Assembly: GCF_022829385.1 (NCBI RefSeq)
Contig: NZ_JAKSXX010000064.1
Location: forward strand, 1-40,329
DNA length: 40,329 nucleotides
Direction: 5' to 3'
From: Methylobacterium sp. J-070
Lineage (GTDB): Bacteria > Pseudomonadota > Alphaproteobacteria > Rhizobiales > Beijerinckiaceae
Shown here: piece after piece, positions 8,678-17,217 of the stretch
Position numbering within the stretch: the stretch's first letter is position 1
How the letters are laid out: each line of letters begins with the position of its first letter
Notes under the pieces: generated by a model
Told to the model about the DNA's origin: nothing
Databases searched by the model: none
Seen by the model: only the letters and a program-made list of their open reading frames with translations
Made by a program: the position numbers and the translations under genes

Positions 8678-9072
8678 GGGGCGCCCGCGGGAGGCGTCTC
8701 GGGTGCGGCAGGCCTCGGGCCGCCTCGGCCTACGCGGCCGGCTTGCTTTATGCCATCGGATCTCGCAAGAGGTGCGCCTTCGAACAGCGCAGAGGAGCTG
8801 GTCAGCCTTCGGCGGGCAGTCATACGCTTGTGTGTATGGAGATCAGGATCGGAGGATGGCCACCGCGCATGCCTCGCGGCTTGGGACAAGGGCGATCCCG
8901 TCGTCCCACAGGGCTCGCGCCGAGACATCTGTGGTCTGCCTCGAAATTTCCGTGCTGATCGGCGACAAGGCTTGCGCGATCAAGCACCTGCGCGCTCCGC
9001 TGAACGGCGCGCGCCCAAACCGGGCGGCCGGATCCCGGCTACCCCCAGACCCGAGTTCGAGGAGAGTGTTCG
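8678..9072. other. 395-base intergenic stretch
   Basis: No convincing gene was seen here on either strand: the open frames have no family resemblance and no good ribosome site. The stretch ends with GGAGAG, the ribosome site of the acyl carrier protein gene. A promoter for the ACP-SDR-acyltransferase set could lie here, but none was recognised. Confidence 0.5.
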
Positions 9073-9300
9073 ATGACGGAAGCCGCGTTCCTGGATGAAC
9101 TCGGCGCGATCCTCGACCAGCCGGGCCCCCTCGCCCGCGGGCAGAAGCTCGCGGAGATCGAGACGTTCGACTCGCTCGGAGTCCTCAACATCATGGCGTT
9201 GTTCGACACGCTGGGTCTTGAGGTCGAGCCGGGGCTGATTTCCGAGGCGAACACCACCGACGATCTAGTGACGTTGGCCGGCCAGAAGGTCCAGAGCTGA
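9073..9300 (+). CDS. Acyl carrier protein
   Basis: A 75-residue acidic protein of normal ACP length, with the phosphopantetheine attachment serine S34 in FDSLGVLNI. It has four-helix ACP spacing, with a helix after the DSLG motif and the end TTDDLVTLAG. A strong GGAGAG ribosome site precedes the ATG. The SDR gene starts 3 bases after its stop, so the two are co-transcribed. The ACP is dedicated to this glycan locus rather than to fatty acid synthesis, judging by its neighbours. It probably carries the acyl group that the downstream NeuD-like enzyme places on a sugar. That last step is inference. Confidence 0.85.
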   Translation: MTEAAFLDELGAILDQPGPLARGQKLAEIETFDSLGVLNIMALFDTLGLEVEPGLISEANTTDDLVTLAGQKVQS

Positions 9301-9303
9301 GCC

Positions 9304-10026
9304 GTGTCGGAGGCGCGCGGTCATATCCTTGTCGTCGGCGCGAGCAGCGGCGTCGGTCGCGCGGTTGCGGAGCGGTTCGCGCCCACGGCCCAGGTCACGG
9401 CCGTGGCCCGCCGTGCGGACCGTCTGGCCGAACTCGCCGCCGCCGGCGTGGCGACCGTCGCCGCCGACGTGGCCGATCTCGCGGGCATCGGCGGCCTGAT
9501 CCAGGGGATCGTGGCCGAGCGCGGCCTGCTGACCGGTCTGATCTATTGCGCCGGCCTCCAGGTCATCAAGCCGATGCGCGCCCTGGCGGTCGACGAGGTG
9601 GAGCGGCTCTACCGGGTCAATCTTGTCGCCCCGACCGTGTTCGCGTCGGCCTTCGCCAGCGCTCGTGTCTCCACCCGCGACGGCGTGTTCTGTGCCGTCT
9701 CCTCGGTCGCCGCGCAGCGGCCGGAGCCGGCTATCGTGCCCTACGCCGCTTCCAAGGCGGGGCTCGATGCGCTGATCAAGGGCTTGGCGCGGGAACTCGC
9801 GCCGCGGCGCGCGGTCGGCGTCGCCCCGGGCTGGCTCGACACCGAGATGACCCAGGCCCAGGGCCGCGTCTACACCGCGGAGTTCCGGGAGGCCCTGGAG
9901 AAGCGCAGCCCGGCGGGCATCGCCACGGTGGAGTCGGTGGTCGACGCGATCACCTTCCTGCTCTCGCCGCAGGCCCGCCACGTGACCGGTGAGATCCTGC
10001 GGGTGGACGGAGGGGCCACGCTGTGA
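9304..10026 (+). CDS. Short-chain dehydrogenase/reductase (FabG-like)
   Basis: A 240-residue classical SDR. It has the nucleotide-binding VVGASSGVGRAVAERF (residues 10-25), AVARRADRL at the end of beta-2 (which suggests NADPH), CAGLQ in place of NNAG near 82, the SSVAAQRP serine near 133, and the Y147-x-x-x-K151 pair in PYAASKAGLD. The end HVTGEILRVDGGATL is the usual FabG-type finish. The start is GTG at 9304, 3 bases after the ACP stop. Its GTGA overlap (10023-10026) with the next gene shows coupling. Next to an ACP it is likely a 3-oxoacyl-ACP reductase that makes a 3-hydroxyacyl group. A sugar-keto reductase role is the alternative. Confidence 0.85.
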   Translation: MSEARGHILVVGASSGVGRAVAERFAPTAQVTAVARRADRLAELAAAGVATVAADVADLAGIGGLIQGIVAERGLLTGLIYCAGLQVIKPMRALAVDEVERLYRVNLVAPTVFASAFASARVSTRDGVFCAVSSVAAQRPEPAIVPYAASKAGLDALIKGLARELAPRRAVGVAPGWLDTEMTQAQGRVYTAEFREALEKRSPAGIATVESVVDAITFLLSPQARHVTGEILRVDGGATL

Positions 10027-10661
10027 ACGCTGGCCGCAAGCGCATCGTGCTCATCGGCGACGGCGCCTTCTCGAGGGAGATCGCCGCGGTCGCGCGTCTG
10101 AACGGCTATGTAATCGAGGCCACCTATTCAACGCAGTCCACCGCCCAGGACGGGCGCTACCGCGGCTATCTCGACGAACTGCTGGCCGACCGAGCGAAGT
10201 TCGACGGCGTGGCGCTGGCGGTGGGCGGCGTGAGCCGGCCGGTGATCGCGGCGCGCGTCGAGATCATCGCGTGGCTCGACGCCAACGGCATCCTCTGCCC
10301 GCCCCTCGTCTCGCCGCACGCGCTGGTCTGCGAGGGGGCGACGGTCGGGGCGGGTTCGTTCATCGCCCATCGGGTGCCCGTGAGCGTCGATGCGCGTGTC
10401 GGCCGGTTCTGCGTGCTGAATACGGGCGCGATCGTGGCGCACGACGCGGTGATCGGCGACAACACCACGGTCTCGCCCAGCGCCCTGATCAGCGGCCGGT
10501 GCCAGATCGGCGAGGGCCGCCTGATCGGTTCGATGGCCAAGGTCCTCCAGGGATTGACGATCGGCCGGGAGGCGACGATCGGCGTCGGCTGCAACGTGCT
10601 GCGCAACGTCCCCGAGCGCGCCTCCGTCTGGCCGAAGCCCGACAGCATCGCGTCGACCTGA
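10023..10661 (+). CDS. Second NeuD/PglD-like acyltransferase
   Basis: A 212-residue protein with the same two-part layout as the 4944-5588 enzyme. The Rossmann-like start is RIVLIGDGAFSREIAAVARL (residues 7-26). The beta-helix holds GATVGAGSFIAHRVPV, then NTGAIVAHDAVIG with the likely catalytic H140, then LIGSMAKVLQGLTIGREATI. The GTG start is fixed by the GTGA overlap with the SDR stop. The neighbouring ACP and reductase suggest that it may use an acyl-ACP rather than acetyl-CoA as donor, giving a sugar with a 3-hydroxyacyl amide. That is inference from context. The fold is clear. Confidence 0.8.
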   Translation: MNAGRKRIVLIGDGAFSREIAAVARLNGYVIEATYSTQSTAQDGRYRGYLDELLADRAKFDGVALAVGGVSRPVIAARVEIIAWLDANGILCPPLVSPHALVCEGATVGAGSFIAHRVPVSVDARVGRFCVLNTGAIVAHDAVIGDNTTVSPSALISGRCQIGEGRLIGSMAKVLQGLTIGREATIGVGCNVLRNVPERASVWPKPDSIAST

Positions 10662-10715
10662 GGCGAGGCTTGGCCTGCCGTGAGCGGCCGCGAATCAGCG
10701 GCGAGGACACGATTG

Positions 10716-13106
10716 ATGCAGAGTGCCGCTGAGATTGCCGTCCCGGCTTCGCCTCAGCTGGAGCCCTGGCAGGACGACTTCTCGACGATCTACCGCAGCG
10801 GACAGTTCGACCATCTCTGGTACGCGGCGCGCTACCCCGATGTCGGCCTGACCGACCTGTCGCCCCTCGAGCATTACGTGAAGTACGGCGCCCGGCTCGG
10901 CCGGCAGCCGCGACCGGACTTCCCGGCCACGCCGGACGAGGCGATCGACGGCACCTACGTCAATCCCTTCGCGGCGTGGCTGCGCCAGCAGGGCGACGCC
11001 TCCACGAACTCCGAGGCCGGTAAGCCGGTCGTCTCGGTCCTGTGCATCACCTACAATCAGGCGCGCTTCATCCGGGAGACCCTGGACAGCCTCCTCGCTC
11101 AGGTCACCGGCTTCCCGTTCGAGGTGCTGGTCGGCGACGACGGCTCGACCGACGGCACCGCCGAGATCATCGCCGAATACGCGACCCGGCACCCGAACCT
11201 CATCCCTGTCCTTCGAACGAAGAACCTCGGCCCGAACGGGAACTTCGCCGACCTGACGCGCTCGGCTCGCGGCGAGTACGTCGCCACTTGCGAGGGGGAC
11301 GATTACTGGAGCGACACCGGGAAGCTCCAGAGGCAGGTCGACTTCCTCAAGGCGCACCCGGAATTCACGCTCTGCTTCCATCCGGTGCGCATCGTCTACG
11401 AGGACATGCCGGGCATCGAGACCACGTTCCCGGAGCACTGCGTGCCGCTTCCCTCCCTGACCGATCTCGCCACCCGCAACTTCATCCAGACCAACAGCGT
11501 CCTCTACCGCTGGCGCTATCGCGGCGGCGAGCGGTTCGATTTCGATGAGAGCATCGCGCCGGGCGACTGGTACGTGCATCTGATGCACGCGGAGGTCGGG
11601 CGCATCGGCTTCCTGCCTCAGGTGATGGCGGTCTACCGCAAGCATGCCGGCGGGATGTGGACCACCCACGCCTCCGAGATCGCGCGGCACAGGAAGCTCG
11701 GCACCGCCGAGATCGAACTGTTCCGGCGCCTGCGCGGCCACTTCGGCGGCCGCTTCGCGGAGAGCTTCGCGGCCTCTCAGAGGATGATCTTCGCGCGCCT
11801 CGCGGAGGCCTGCCTCGACGAGGCGGACGTGCCGGGCCTGCTCAGCCTTGTCGAGGCCCATCCCGACATCGCCCATGACACACTCGGCAAGATGGGATTC
11901 GACGCCGGGCGCCTGCCGACCGGCGATGCCGAGGCGCTTCGGGCGTGGTTCGAGGAGCAGCTTACCGTCAGCGTGATCGTCACCGCGCCCGATAGCAGCG
12001 TCGATCTCCGCTCATGCCTCGACGGGATTCTGGCCCAGCGCGGCCTGTTCCGGCTGCGCATCATCGTCGGCTTCGAGCGTTCGACGCAAGCCGCCTCGGA
12101 GGCCCTAGAGACTCTTCAGACGGTCGATCCGGACCGGATTGCGGTGCGCCCGCGCCCGCAGGATCTCGGCCCGCTCCGGAACCTGCAGGAGTGCATCGCG
12201 GCCAGCGACAGCCGCTACATCGCCTTCTGCGACGCGGAGGCCCGCTGGATCTCCGACCGCAAGCTCGCCAATCAGCTCCGGATCCTGCGGGGCGATCCCC
12301 GGCTTTCCCTGTGCTTCAACTGGGTGCTCGTGCATCGCGCGACGGAGGGATCCCTGCTGCCGCACGAGGGTCAGGGGCGGCTCGCGACCGGGAGCCTCCG
12401 CTTCACGGACCTCTCCGCCGCGCCGGTCACCGCGCACCGCTCAGGCGGCGTCTACCGCGCCGACGCGCTGCGGAACCTGCCGGAGTCTTTCTTCGCGGAT
12501 GCTTGCGCGGGCGACTGGCTGATGGATCTCCACGTCGCCGATGCCGGCCGCATCGCGTTTCTGCGGGAGATCCTCTCCGTCTGGACCATCCGGGATGGCA
12601 GCCCGTGGTCGGACCGCCCCGACGCGTTCCAGAAAGCCCGGATCGACCTTCAGCGCCGGCATTTCGCCACCCTCTTTGGCCGAGGGCGCGGCTTCGAGCC
12701 CTACGCGCTCGCCTGCACGGTCGTGGATCTCGACGCCGCGCTGTCTCCAGAGTTCGCCCGCGCCCATCTGGAGGCGCCGGCCTCCGGAGGCGGGACCGAG
12801 GTCGAGGACGGGCACGTGGTCTTCGCCGGCTGGATCGTCCCGACCTACGGGGCCCGGGCGACGCTCCTCGCCGAAGTGGGAGACGAGACGCATCGGTTTC
12901 CAGTCGATCAGCAACGGTCCGACGTGGTCACCGCCCTATTCGGCGACGCGCCGGCACCGGTGGATGAGGCACGCTGCGGGTTCCGCTTCACGCTGCCCTT
13001 CGATCGGCGCCTGGATGTTCGCCTCCTGATCGCGGTTGAGGATGCGGCTCTGCCCTGGCTGTCGGTCACCGTTGCCCAGCGATCCGAGGACGAGGCGTCC
13101 GGCTGA
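10716..13106 (+). CDS. Two-domain GT2 glycosyltransferase, second domain degenerate
   Basis: A 796-residue protein. Residues 21-70 form a short module (FDHLWYAARYPDV, PLEHYVKYGARLGR). Residues 104-340 form a GT-A domain with VSVLCITYNQ, DDGSTDGT at 141-148 and the metal-site EGDDYW at 193-198. Residues 417-650 form a second GT2-like domain in which the matching motifs have changed to FERSTQ (453-458) and DAEARW (506-511). That domain therefore probably cannot bind the nucleotide sugar. A small beta-rich tail follows. The start at 10716 has GAGGA upstream and matches the start of its paralogue at 13808. It likely extends the surface glycan on the cytoplasmic face, where the second domain may act in acceptor binding. 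Confidence 0.85.
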   Translation: MQSAAEIAVPASPQLEPWQDDFSTIYRSGQFDHLWYAARYPDVGLTDLSPLEHYVKYGARLGRQPRPDFPATPDEAIDGTYVNPFAAWLRQQGDASTNSEAGKPVVSVLCITYNQARFIRETLDSLLAQVTGFPFEVLVGDDGSTDGTAEIIAEYATRHPNLIPVLRTKNLGPNGNFADLTRSARGEYVATCEGDDYWSDTGKLQRQVDFLKAHPEFTLCFHPVRIVYEDMPGIETTFPEHCVPLPSLTDLATRNFIQTNSVLYRWRYRGGERFDFDESIAPGDWYVHLMHAEVGRIGFLPQVMAVYRKHAGGMWTTHASEIARHRKLGTAEIELFRRLRGHFGGRFAESFAASQRMIFARLAEACLDEADVPGLLSLVEAHPDIAHDTLGKMGFDAGRLPTGDAEALRAWFEEQLTVSVIVTAPDSSVDLRSCLDGILAQRGLFRLRIIVGFERSTQAASEALETLQTVDPDRIAVRPRPQDLGPLRNLQECIAASDSRYIAFCDAEARWISDRKLANQLRILRGDPRLSLCFNWVLVHRATEGSLLPHEGQGRLATGSLRFTDLSAAPVTAHRSGGVYRADALRNLPESFFADACAGDWLMDLHVADAGRIAFLREILSVWTIRDGSPWSDRPDAFQKARIDLQRRHFATLFGRGRGFEPYALACTVVDLDAALSPEFARAHLEAPASGGGTEVEDGHVVFAGWIVPTYGARATLLAEVGDETHRFPVDQQRSDVVTALFGDAPAPVDEARCGFRFTLPFDRRLDVRLLIAVEDAALPWLSVTVAQRSEDEASG

Positions 13107-13296
13107 GGCACGTCCTACCGGAACGGAGATCCGCCCCCTCCCCGCGAAGGCGCGCCTTCGGAAAGGGTTGACCCCAATCTCGGGCCGATCGTATCACCCG
13201 AGCGTCGCGCGGCCACCGCGATGTCCGATGTGCGGTGTTCTCCGCACGGCCGGAGGTTCAGCGCCGATCGGCGCCGCGAGTGGGACGGAGCGATTC

Positions 13297-13713
13297 TTGG
13301 GCGACGATGTCGAGACGCTACGGGCGGAACTGGCCGAGACGCAGGCTCGTTTGAGGGAAGCGCAAGGTGAGTTGGCGCGTCTGGTCCGCCTGGCCGAGGC
13401 CGACCTGCAGCGCCGCCGCCCGGGCGAGCAGTCGAGCGTCGTCGCCGCATCGGTCCGCCGGCCGGCCGCCAAGGACGTGGCCGCCCGCATCGCCCGGCTC
13501 GTCCAACTCTACCGCGAGGCCTTGGCCGCGTCTCCCAACGGCGCGCCGGTGATCGGCGAGGACACGATGCTCCGCTGGCTTGAGACTTCGGGCCTGTTCG
13601 ACCGGGACTTTTATCTCACATGCAACGGCGACGTGGCGAGCGCGGGGGCCGACCCGACGCAGCACTATTTCAACCACGGCTACGCCGAGGCGCGACCGCC
13701 GAGTGCGCTCTGA
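13297..13713 (+). CDS. Small coiled-coil protein with a GT-associated module
   Basis: About 138 residues, lying between the two GT2 paralogues. The first 40 residues (DVETLRAELAETQARLREAQ and on) are a strong coiled-coil pattern. The C-terminal 45 residues (LFDRDFYLTCNGDVASAG, DPTQHYFNHGYAEARPPSA) match the FYL-NxDVA-DPxxHYxxHGxxEGR-type module that commonly accompanies bacterial GT2 enzymes. They are related to the N-terminal module of both neighbours. A TTG start at 13297 follows GGAG by six bases. An in-frame ATG at 13228 is the alternative, with a poorer ribosome site. It may be an adaptor for the flanking glycosyltransferases. No catalytic motif is visible. Confidence 0.6.
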   Translation: MGDDVETLRAELAETQARLREAQGELARLVRLAEADLQRRRPGEQSSVVAASVRRPAAKDVAARIARLVQLYREALAASPNGAPVIGEDTMLRWLETSGLFDRDFYLTCNGDVASAGADPTQHYFNHGYAEARPPSAL

Positions 13714-13807
13714 CGCCGCCCGGACCGTTCGCCCGACGCCGCGGTGATCGGAGTGTCGCCGCGCGCAGCGCCAGCCAGCGGCCGAGACCTGTGCAAGGAT
13801 CCGATCG

Positions 13808-16207
13808 ATGCAGAGTGCCGCTGAGACCGCCGTCCCGGCTCCGCCTCAGCTGGAGCCGCCGCAGTTGGAGTCCTGGCAGGACGACTTCTCGACCATCTAC
13901 CGCAGCGGGCAGTTCGACCACCTCTGGTACGCGGCGCGCTACCCCGATGTCGGCCTGACCGACCTGTCGCCCCTCGAGCATTACGTGAAGTACGGCGCCC
14001 GGCTCGGCCGGCAGCCCCGGCCGGACTTCCCAGGCACGCCGGACGAGGCGGTCGACGGCACCTACCTCAACCCGTTCGCCGTGTGGCTGCGCCAGCAGGG
14101 CGACGCCTCCACGGGCTCCGAGACCGGCAAGCCGGTCGTCTCGGTCCTGTGCATCACCTACAACCAAGAGCCGTTCATCCGCCAGACGCTGGACAGCATC
14201 CTGAGCCAGCGGACGGACTTCCCGTTCGAGCTGATCGTCGGCGACGACAAGTCGAGCGACGGCACCGCCGAGATCATCGCCGCGTACGCCGCGCGGCACC
14301 CGAACATCGTCGCGATCCTGCGGCCGGAGAATGTCGGCGTCGTCAAGAATCTCGACGACATCGCCGGGCGCGTCTCCGGCGAGTACGTCGCCATATGCGA
14401 GGGCGACGATTACTGGACCGATCCCGACAAGCTGCAGCGCCAGTTCGACTACATGCGGCAGCGGCCGGAATACACCCTGTGCTATCACCCGGTGAAGGTC
14501 GTCTACGAAGACATGCCGGCGGTGGAGGAGCAGTATCCCGAGCACCCCAACCCCCAGCCGTCCCTGTCCGATCTCGTCGCGCACAATTTCATCCAGACCA
14601 ACAGCGTGTTCTACCGATGGCGCTATCGCGGCCGCGAGCGGCTGGAGATCGGCCGCGGTATTATCCCGGCCGACTGGTACATCCACCTGATGCATGCCGA
14701 GGTCGGCCGGATCGGGTTCCTGCCCGAGGTCATGGGCGTGTACCGCAAGCACGCCGGCGGGATGTGGGCCGCCTTCGACACCGTGCTGGCGCGGCACAAG
14801 CGGCTCGGCAAGTCGGAGATCGAGTTCTACCGGCAGCTGCGGGGCCATTTCGGCGGCCGCTACGCCGACCAGTACGAGGCCACGCAGAAGCGCATCTTCC
14901 GGCGCTTGGCCGAGGCCTATCTCGACGAGGAGGATCCGGCGCGCCTCGCGCAGCTGATCGAGGACCATCCCGACATCGCCGAGACGGCCCTAACCGAGAT
15001 CGGCCTCGGCGCGCCCAACCGGCCGCGGCAGGACCCGGCCGCCCTGCGGGCCTGGATCGAGGACCAGCTCACCGTCAGCGTGATCGTTACGGCCTACAAC
15101 CATGCCGGCACGATCCGGCGTTGCCTCGACGGGGTGCTCGGCCAGCGGAGCCTGTTCCGGATGCAGGTTGTGATCGGTGACGACCGGTCCACGGACGGCA
15201 CCGCCGAGATCATCGAGGAATACCGCCTCCGCCATCCGGACCGGATCACCGTCCGGCCCCGGGACCGAAATCTCGGCATGCTGCAGAACATGCGCGACTG
15301 CATCGGTGCCTGCACCGGCCGGTTCGTCGCCTTCTGCGAGGGCGACGATTACTGGATCTCCGACCGGAAGATCGGCCTGCAGCTGCGCATGCTGCGGACG
15401 GACCCGGCCCTCGACATGTGCTTCAACTGGGTCCTGCTGCACCACGTGGCGAACGGCTCGTTCATGCCGCATGAGGAGCAGGGCCGCTATCAGACGGGGC
15501 CGATCAGCTTCCCGGTGCTGGCCAGGGCCCCGCTCACCGCGAACTTCTCGGCCTGCTTCTACCGCGCCGAGGCGCTCCGCCGCGTTCCCGAGGTCTTCTA
15601 CGACGAGAAAGGCGCCGCCGACTGGCTGATGAACCTCTACGTCGCCGACAAGGGCCGCATCGCGTTCCTGCGCGAGATCCTGTCGGTCTACACGATCCAG
15701 ACCAAGGGCCAGTGGTCGGGTCTCGACGAGACCATCAAAAACCTCCTGATCGGCCAGTACCAGAAGCGGTTCGCGGCGATCTTCGGCGAGGGCCGCGGCT
15801 TCGAGAAGTTCGACGTCGGCTGCACTGTCGCCGAACTTGAGGGCGAATTGCCCGACGCCTTCGCGCGGGCGCATCTCGAGGCGCCGCAGGATCGCGTCTG
15901 GGCCGAGATCCAGGACGGGCAGGTCGTCTTCAAGGGCTGGATCGTCGCGGCGAGCCGGGAGCAGGCCACCCTCGTCGCCGAGATCGACGGCGCAGTGCAG
16001 CGCATCCCCGTCGACATCCACCGGCCGGACGTCATCGCGGCGGTCACGGGGGAGATGCCGACCACGATGGAGGAGGCGCGCTGCGGCTTCCAGTTCGCTC
16101 TGCCCTACGCGCTGCACCTCGAAGTGCTGCTGCGGATCGAGGTGGCGCACGTGGTGGTGCCCTGGCTCTCGATCATCATGACGCATCGCGTGAAGAAGGC
16201 AGATTAG
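13808..16207 (+). CDS. Two-domain GT2 glycosyltransferase, both domains intact
   Basis: A 799-residue paralogue of the 10716-13106 protein, with the same order: N-terminal module (residues 26-75), first GT-A domain (VSVLCITYNQ, DDKSSDGT, EGDDYW), second GT-A domain (VSVIVTAYNH, DDRSTDGT, EGDDYWISDRK), and a beta-rich tail (VFKGWIVAASREQATLVAEI). Here both domains keep the metal- and nucleotide-binding motifs, so it may add two sugars in succession. The ATG is preceded by AAGGA at eight bases, as in its twin. The N-terminal coding sequence is almost identical to the twin, while the remainder is clearly diverged. Role: assembly of the surface polysaccharide of this locus. Confidence 0.87.
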   Translation: MQSAAETAVPAPPQLEPPQLESWQDDFSTIYRSGQFDHLWYAARYPDVGLTDLSPLEHYVKYGARLGRQPRPDFPGTPDEAVDGTYLNPFAVWLRQQGDASTGSETGKPVVSVLCITYNQEPFIRQTLDSILSQRTDFPFELIVGDDKSSDGTAEIIAAYAARHPNIVAILRPENVGVVKNLDDIAGRVSGEYVAICEGDDYWTDPDKLQRQFDYMRQRPEYTLCYHPVKVVYEDMPAVEEQYPEHPNPQPSLSDLVAHNFIQTNSVFYRWRYRGRERLEIGRGIIPADWYIHLMHAEVGRIGFLPEVMGVYRKHAGGMWAAFDTVLARHKRLGKSEIEFYRQLRGHFGGRYADQYEATQKRIFRRLAEAYLDEEDPARLAQLIEDHPDIAETALTEIGLGAPNRPRQDPAALRAWIEDQLTVSVIVTAYNHAGTIRRCLDGVLGQRSLFRMQVVIGDDRSTDGTAEIIEEYRLRHPDRITVRPRDRNLGMLQNMRDCIGACTGRFVAFCEGDDYWISDRKIGLQLRMLRTDPALDMCFNWVLLHHVANGSFMPHEEQGRYQTGPISFPVLARAPLTANFSACFYRAEALRRVPEVFYDEKGAADWLMNLYVADKGRIAFLREILSVYTIQTKGQWSGLDETIKNLLIGQYQKRFAAIFGEGRGFEKFDVGCTVAELEGELPDAFARAHLEAPQDRVWAEIQDGQVVFKGWIVAASREQATLVAEIDGAVQRIPVDIHRPDVIAAVTGEMPTTMEEARCGFQFALPYALHLEVLLRIEVAHVVVPWLSIIMTHRVKKAD

Positions 16208-16241
16208 CGGGCTATCGCCGCCGCGCAGGCACCCGATTATC

Positions 16242-16315
16242 GCGAGCGGAGCGAAGCAACCCAGGGCAGGGCGTCGATCAGCGTGGCGCCACCTGGATTG
16301 CTTCGCTCCGCTCGC
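16242..16315. repeat. REP-like inverted repeat
   Basis: Arms at 16242-16265 and 16292-16315 are complementary over 24 bases with one mismatch, including the perfect core GCGAGCGGAGCGAAGCAA / TTGCTTCGCTCCGCTCGC. This is the well-known dispersed intergenic repeat type of many proteobacteria. It lies directly after the GT2 gene and could form a large hairpin that ends or protects that transcript. Confidence 0.8.
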
Positions 16316-16467
16316 AAAGACGGCTATGCGGCAAGCGGCCCGGACACGGGATCGGCCGGTTGCGCTGGACCGCCCGGCTTGATTGAAGGTCCAGGCAGCT
16401 GCTCATCGGATCGCGTCCGCCGGAACCGGCCTGCGCGAACTCGGCCTTGAGGAGAAGGAAGCCGGCC

Positions 16468-17217
16468 ATGGTCCGGATCGAGAAGCCGGCGGTCGATCCC
16501 GAGCGCCTCGCCCAGATTGCCACTCTGGCCGCGGGCGCGCATCCCGAGGGCGGCGCCCTGTGCGCGATGGAGGCTGTGGCCTTCATCGCCGGCGAGCCGG
16601 TGTCGGACCATCCCGCCTGCGCCGCGCCGAGCATCGCGGCGTTCATCCGCACCTTGAGCGACGGCCTGCCCCAGGCCGAGCGCGATGCCCTGATCCGCCC
16701 CCTCCTCCCGCGCCTCGTCGGGACGCGCGGCTCGGAGGCGCTGGAGCGGCGGCGCGTCGCCCGGGTGGCCGACTGGCTCGTTCGGATCCACGTGCCGGCG
16801 TGGTTTCATCTCGCCAAGCTGATCGTCGAGGGGGACGACCTGGCCGATCTGCCGGCGCTCCGGGATGTCGCCGATCTCGCGTCCCTGTGCGACCACCTGA
16901 AGCGCGCCCGCAAGCGCGCGGCCGTCGCGAACCTCACCCTGCGGCAGACCGGCTCCGAGGTCCGGGAGGCGGCTTGGGACGCGGCCCATCGGGCCGCCTG
17001 GGTGACCGTCCGCGATTCGCTGGAAGCCGCCGGTCCGCGGATCCTCGCCGCCGGCTGGGATGCTGCCTACGCGGCCGCCTACGCGGCGGCGCGGGCCTAC
17101 GGAAAGGCGCCGCTGGAACCGACGCAGCGCGCGCTGCAGGAGACGGCGCGGGCGCTGGTCGAAGATCTTATCGCCATGCAGGACCCGGCCTCGCCCGGGG
17201 GCGATCCGACGCCATGA
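16468..17217 (+). CDS. Conserved protein of unknown function
   Basis: A 249-residue protein, not assigned to a named family. The first 110 residues contain CAMEAVAFIAGEPVSDHPAC and AFIRTLSDGLPQAERDALIR, then PLLPRLVGTRG. This pattern resembles uncharacterised proteins known mainly from actinobacteria and phages. The rest is Ala-rich and helical, ending in AAYAAAYAAARAYG. There is no signal peptide or membrane segment. AAGGA precedes the ATG at 16468. The stop overlaps the epimerase start as ATGA (17214-17217), so the two are translated together, yet nothing in it suggests sugar chemistry. Confidence 0.65.
   Translation: MVRIEKPAVDPERLAQIATLAAGAHPEGGALCAMEAVAFIAGEPVSDHPACAAPSIAAFIRTLSDGLPQAERDALIRPLLPRLVGTRGSEALERRRVARVADWLVRIHVPAWFHLAKLIVEGDDLADLPALRDVADLASLCDHLKRARKRAAVANLTLRQTGSEVREAAWDAAHRAAWVTVRDSLEAAGPRILAAGWDAAYAAAYAAARAYGKAPLEPTQRALQETARALVEDLIAMQDPASPGGDPTP

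Noticed and set aside
13670..14968. 432-codon minus-strand frame opposite the second GT2 gene
   Set aside because: A similar shadow lies opposite the first GT2 gene (10695-11876). The resemblance follows from the paralogous sense strands.
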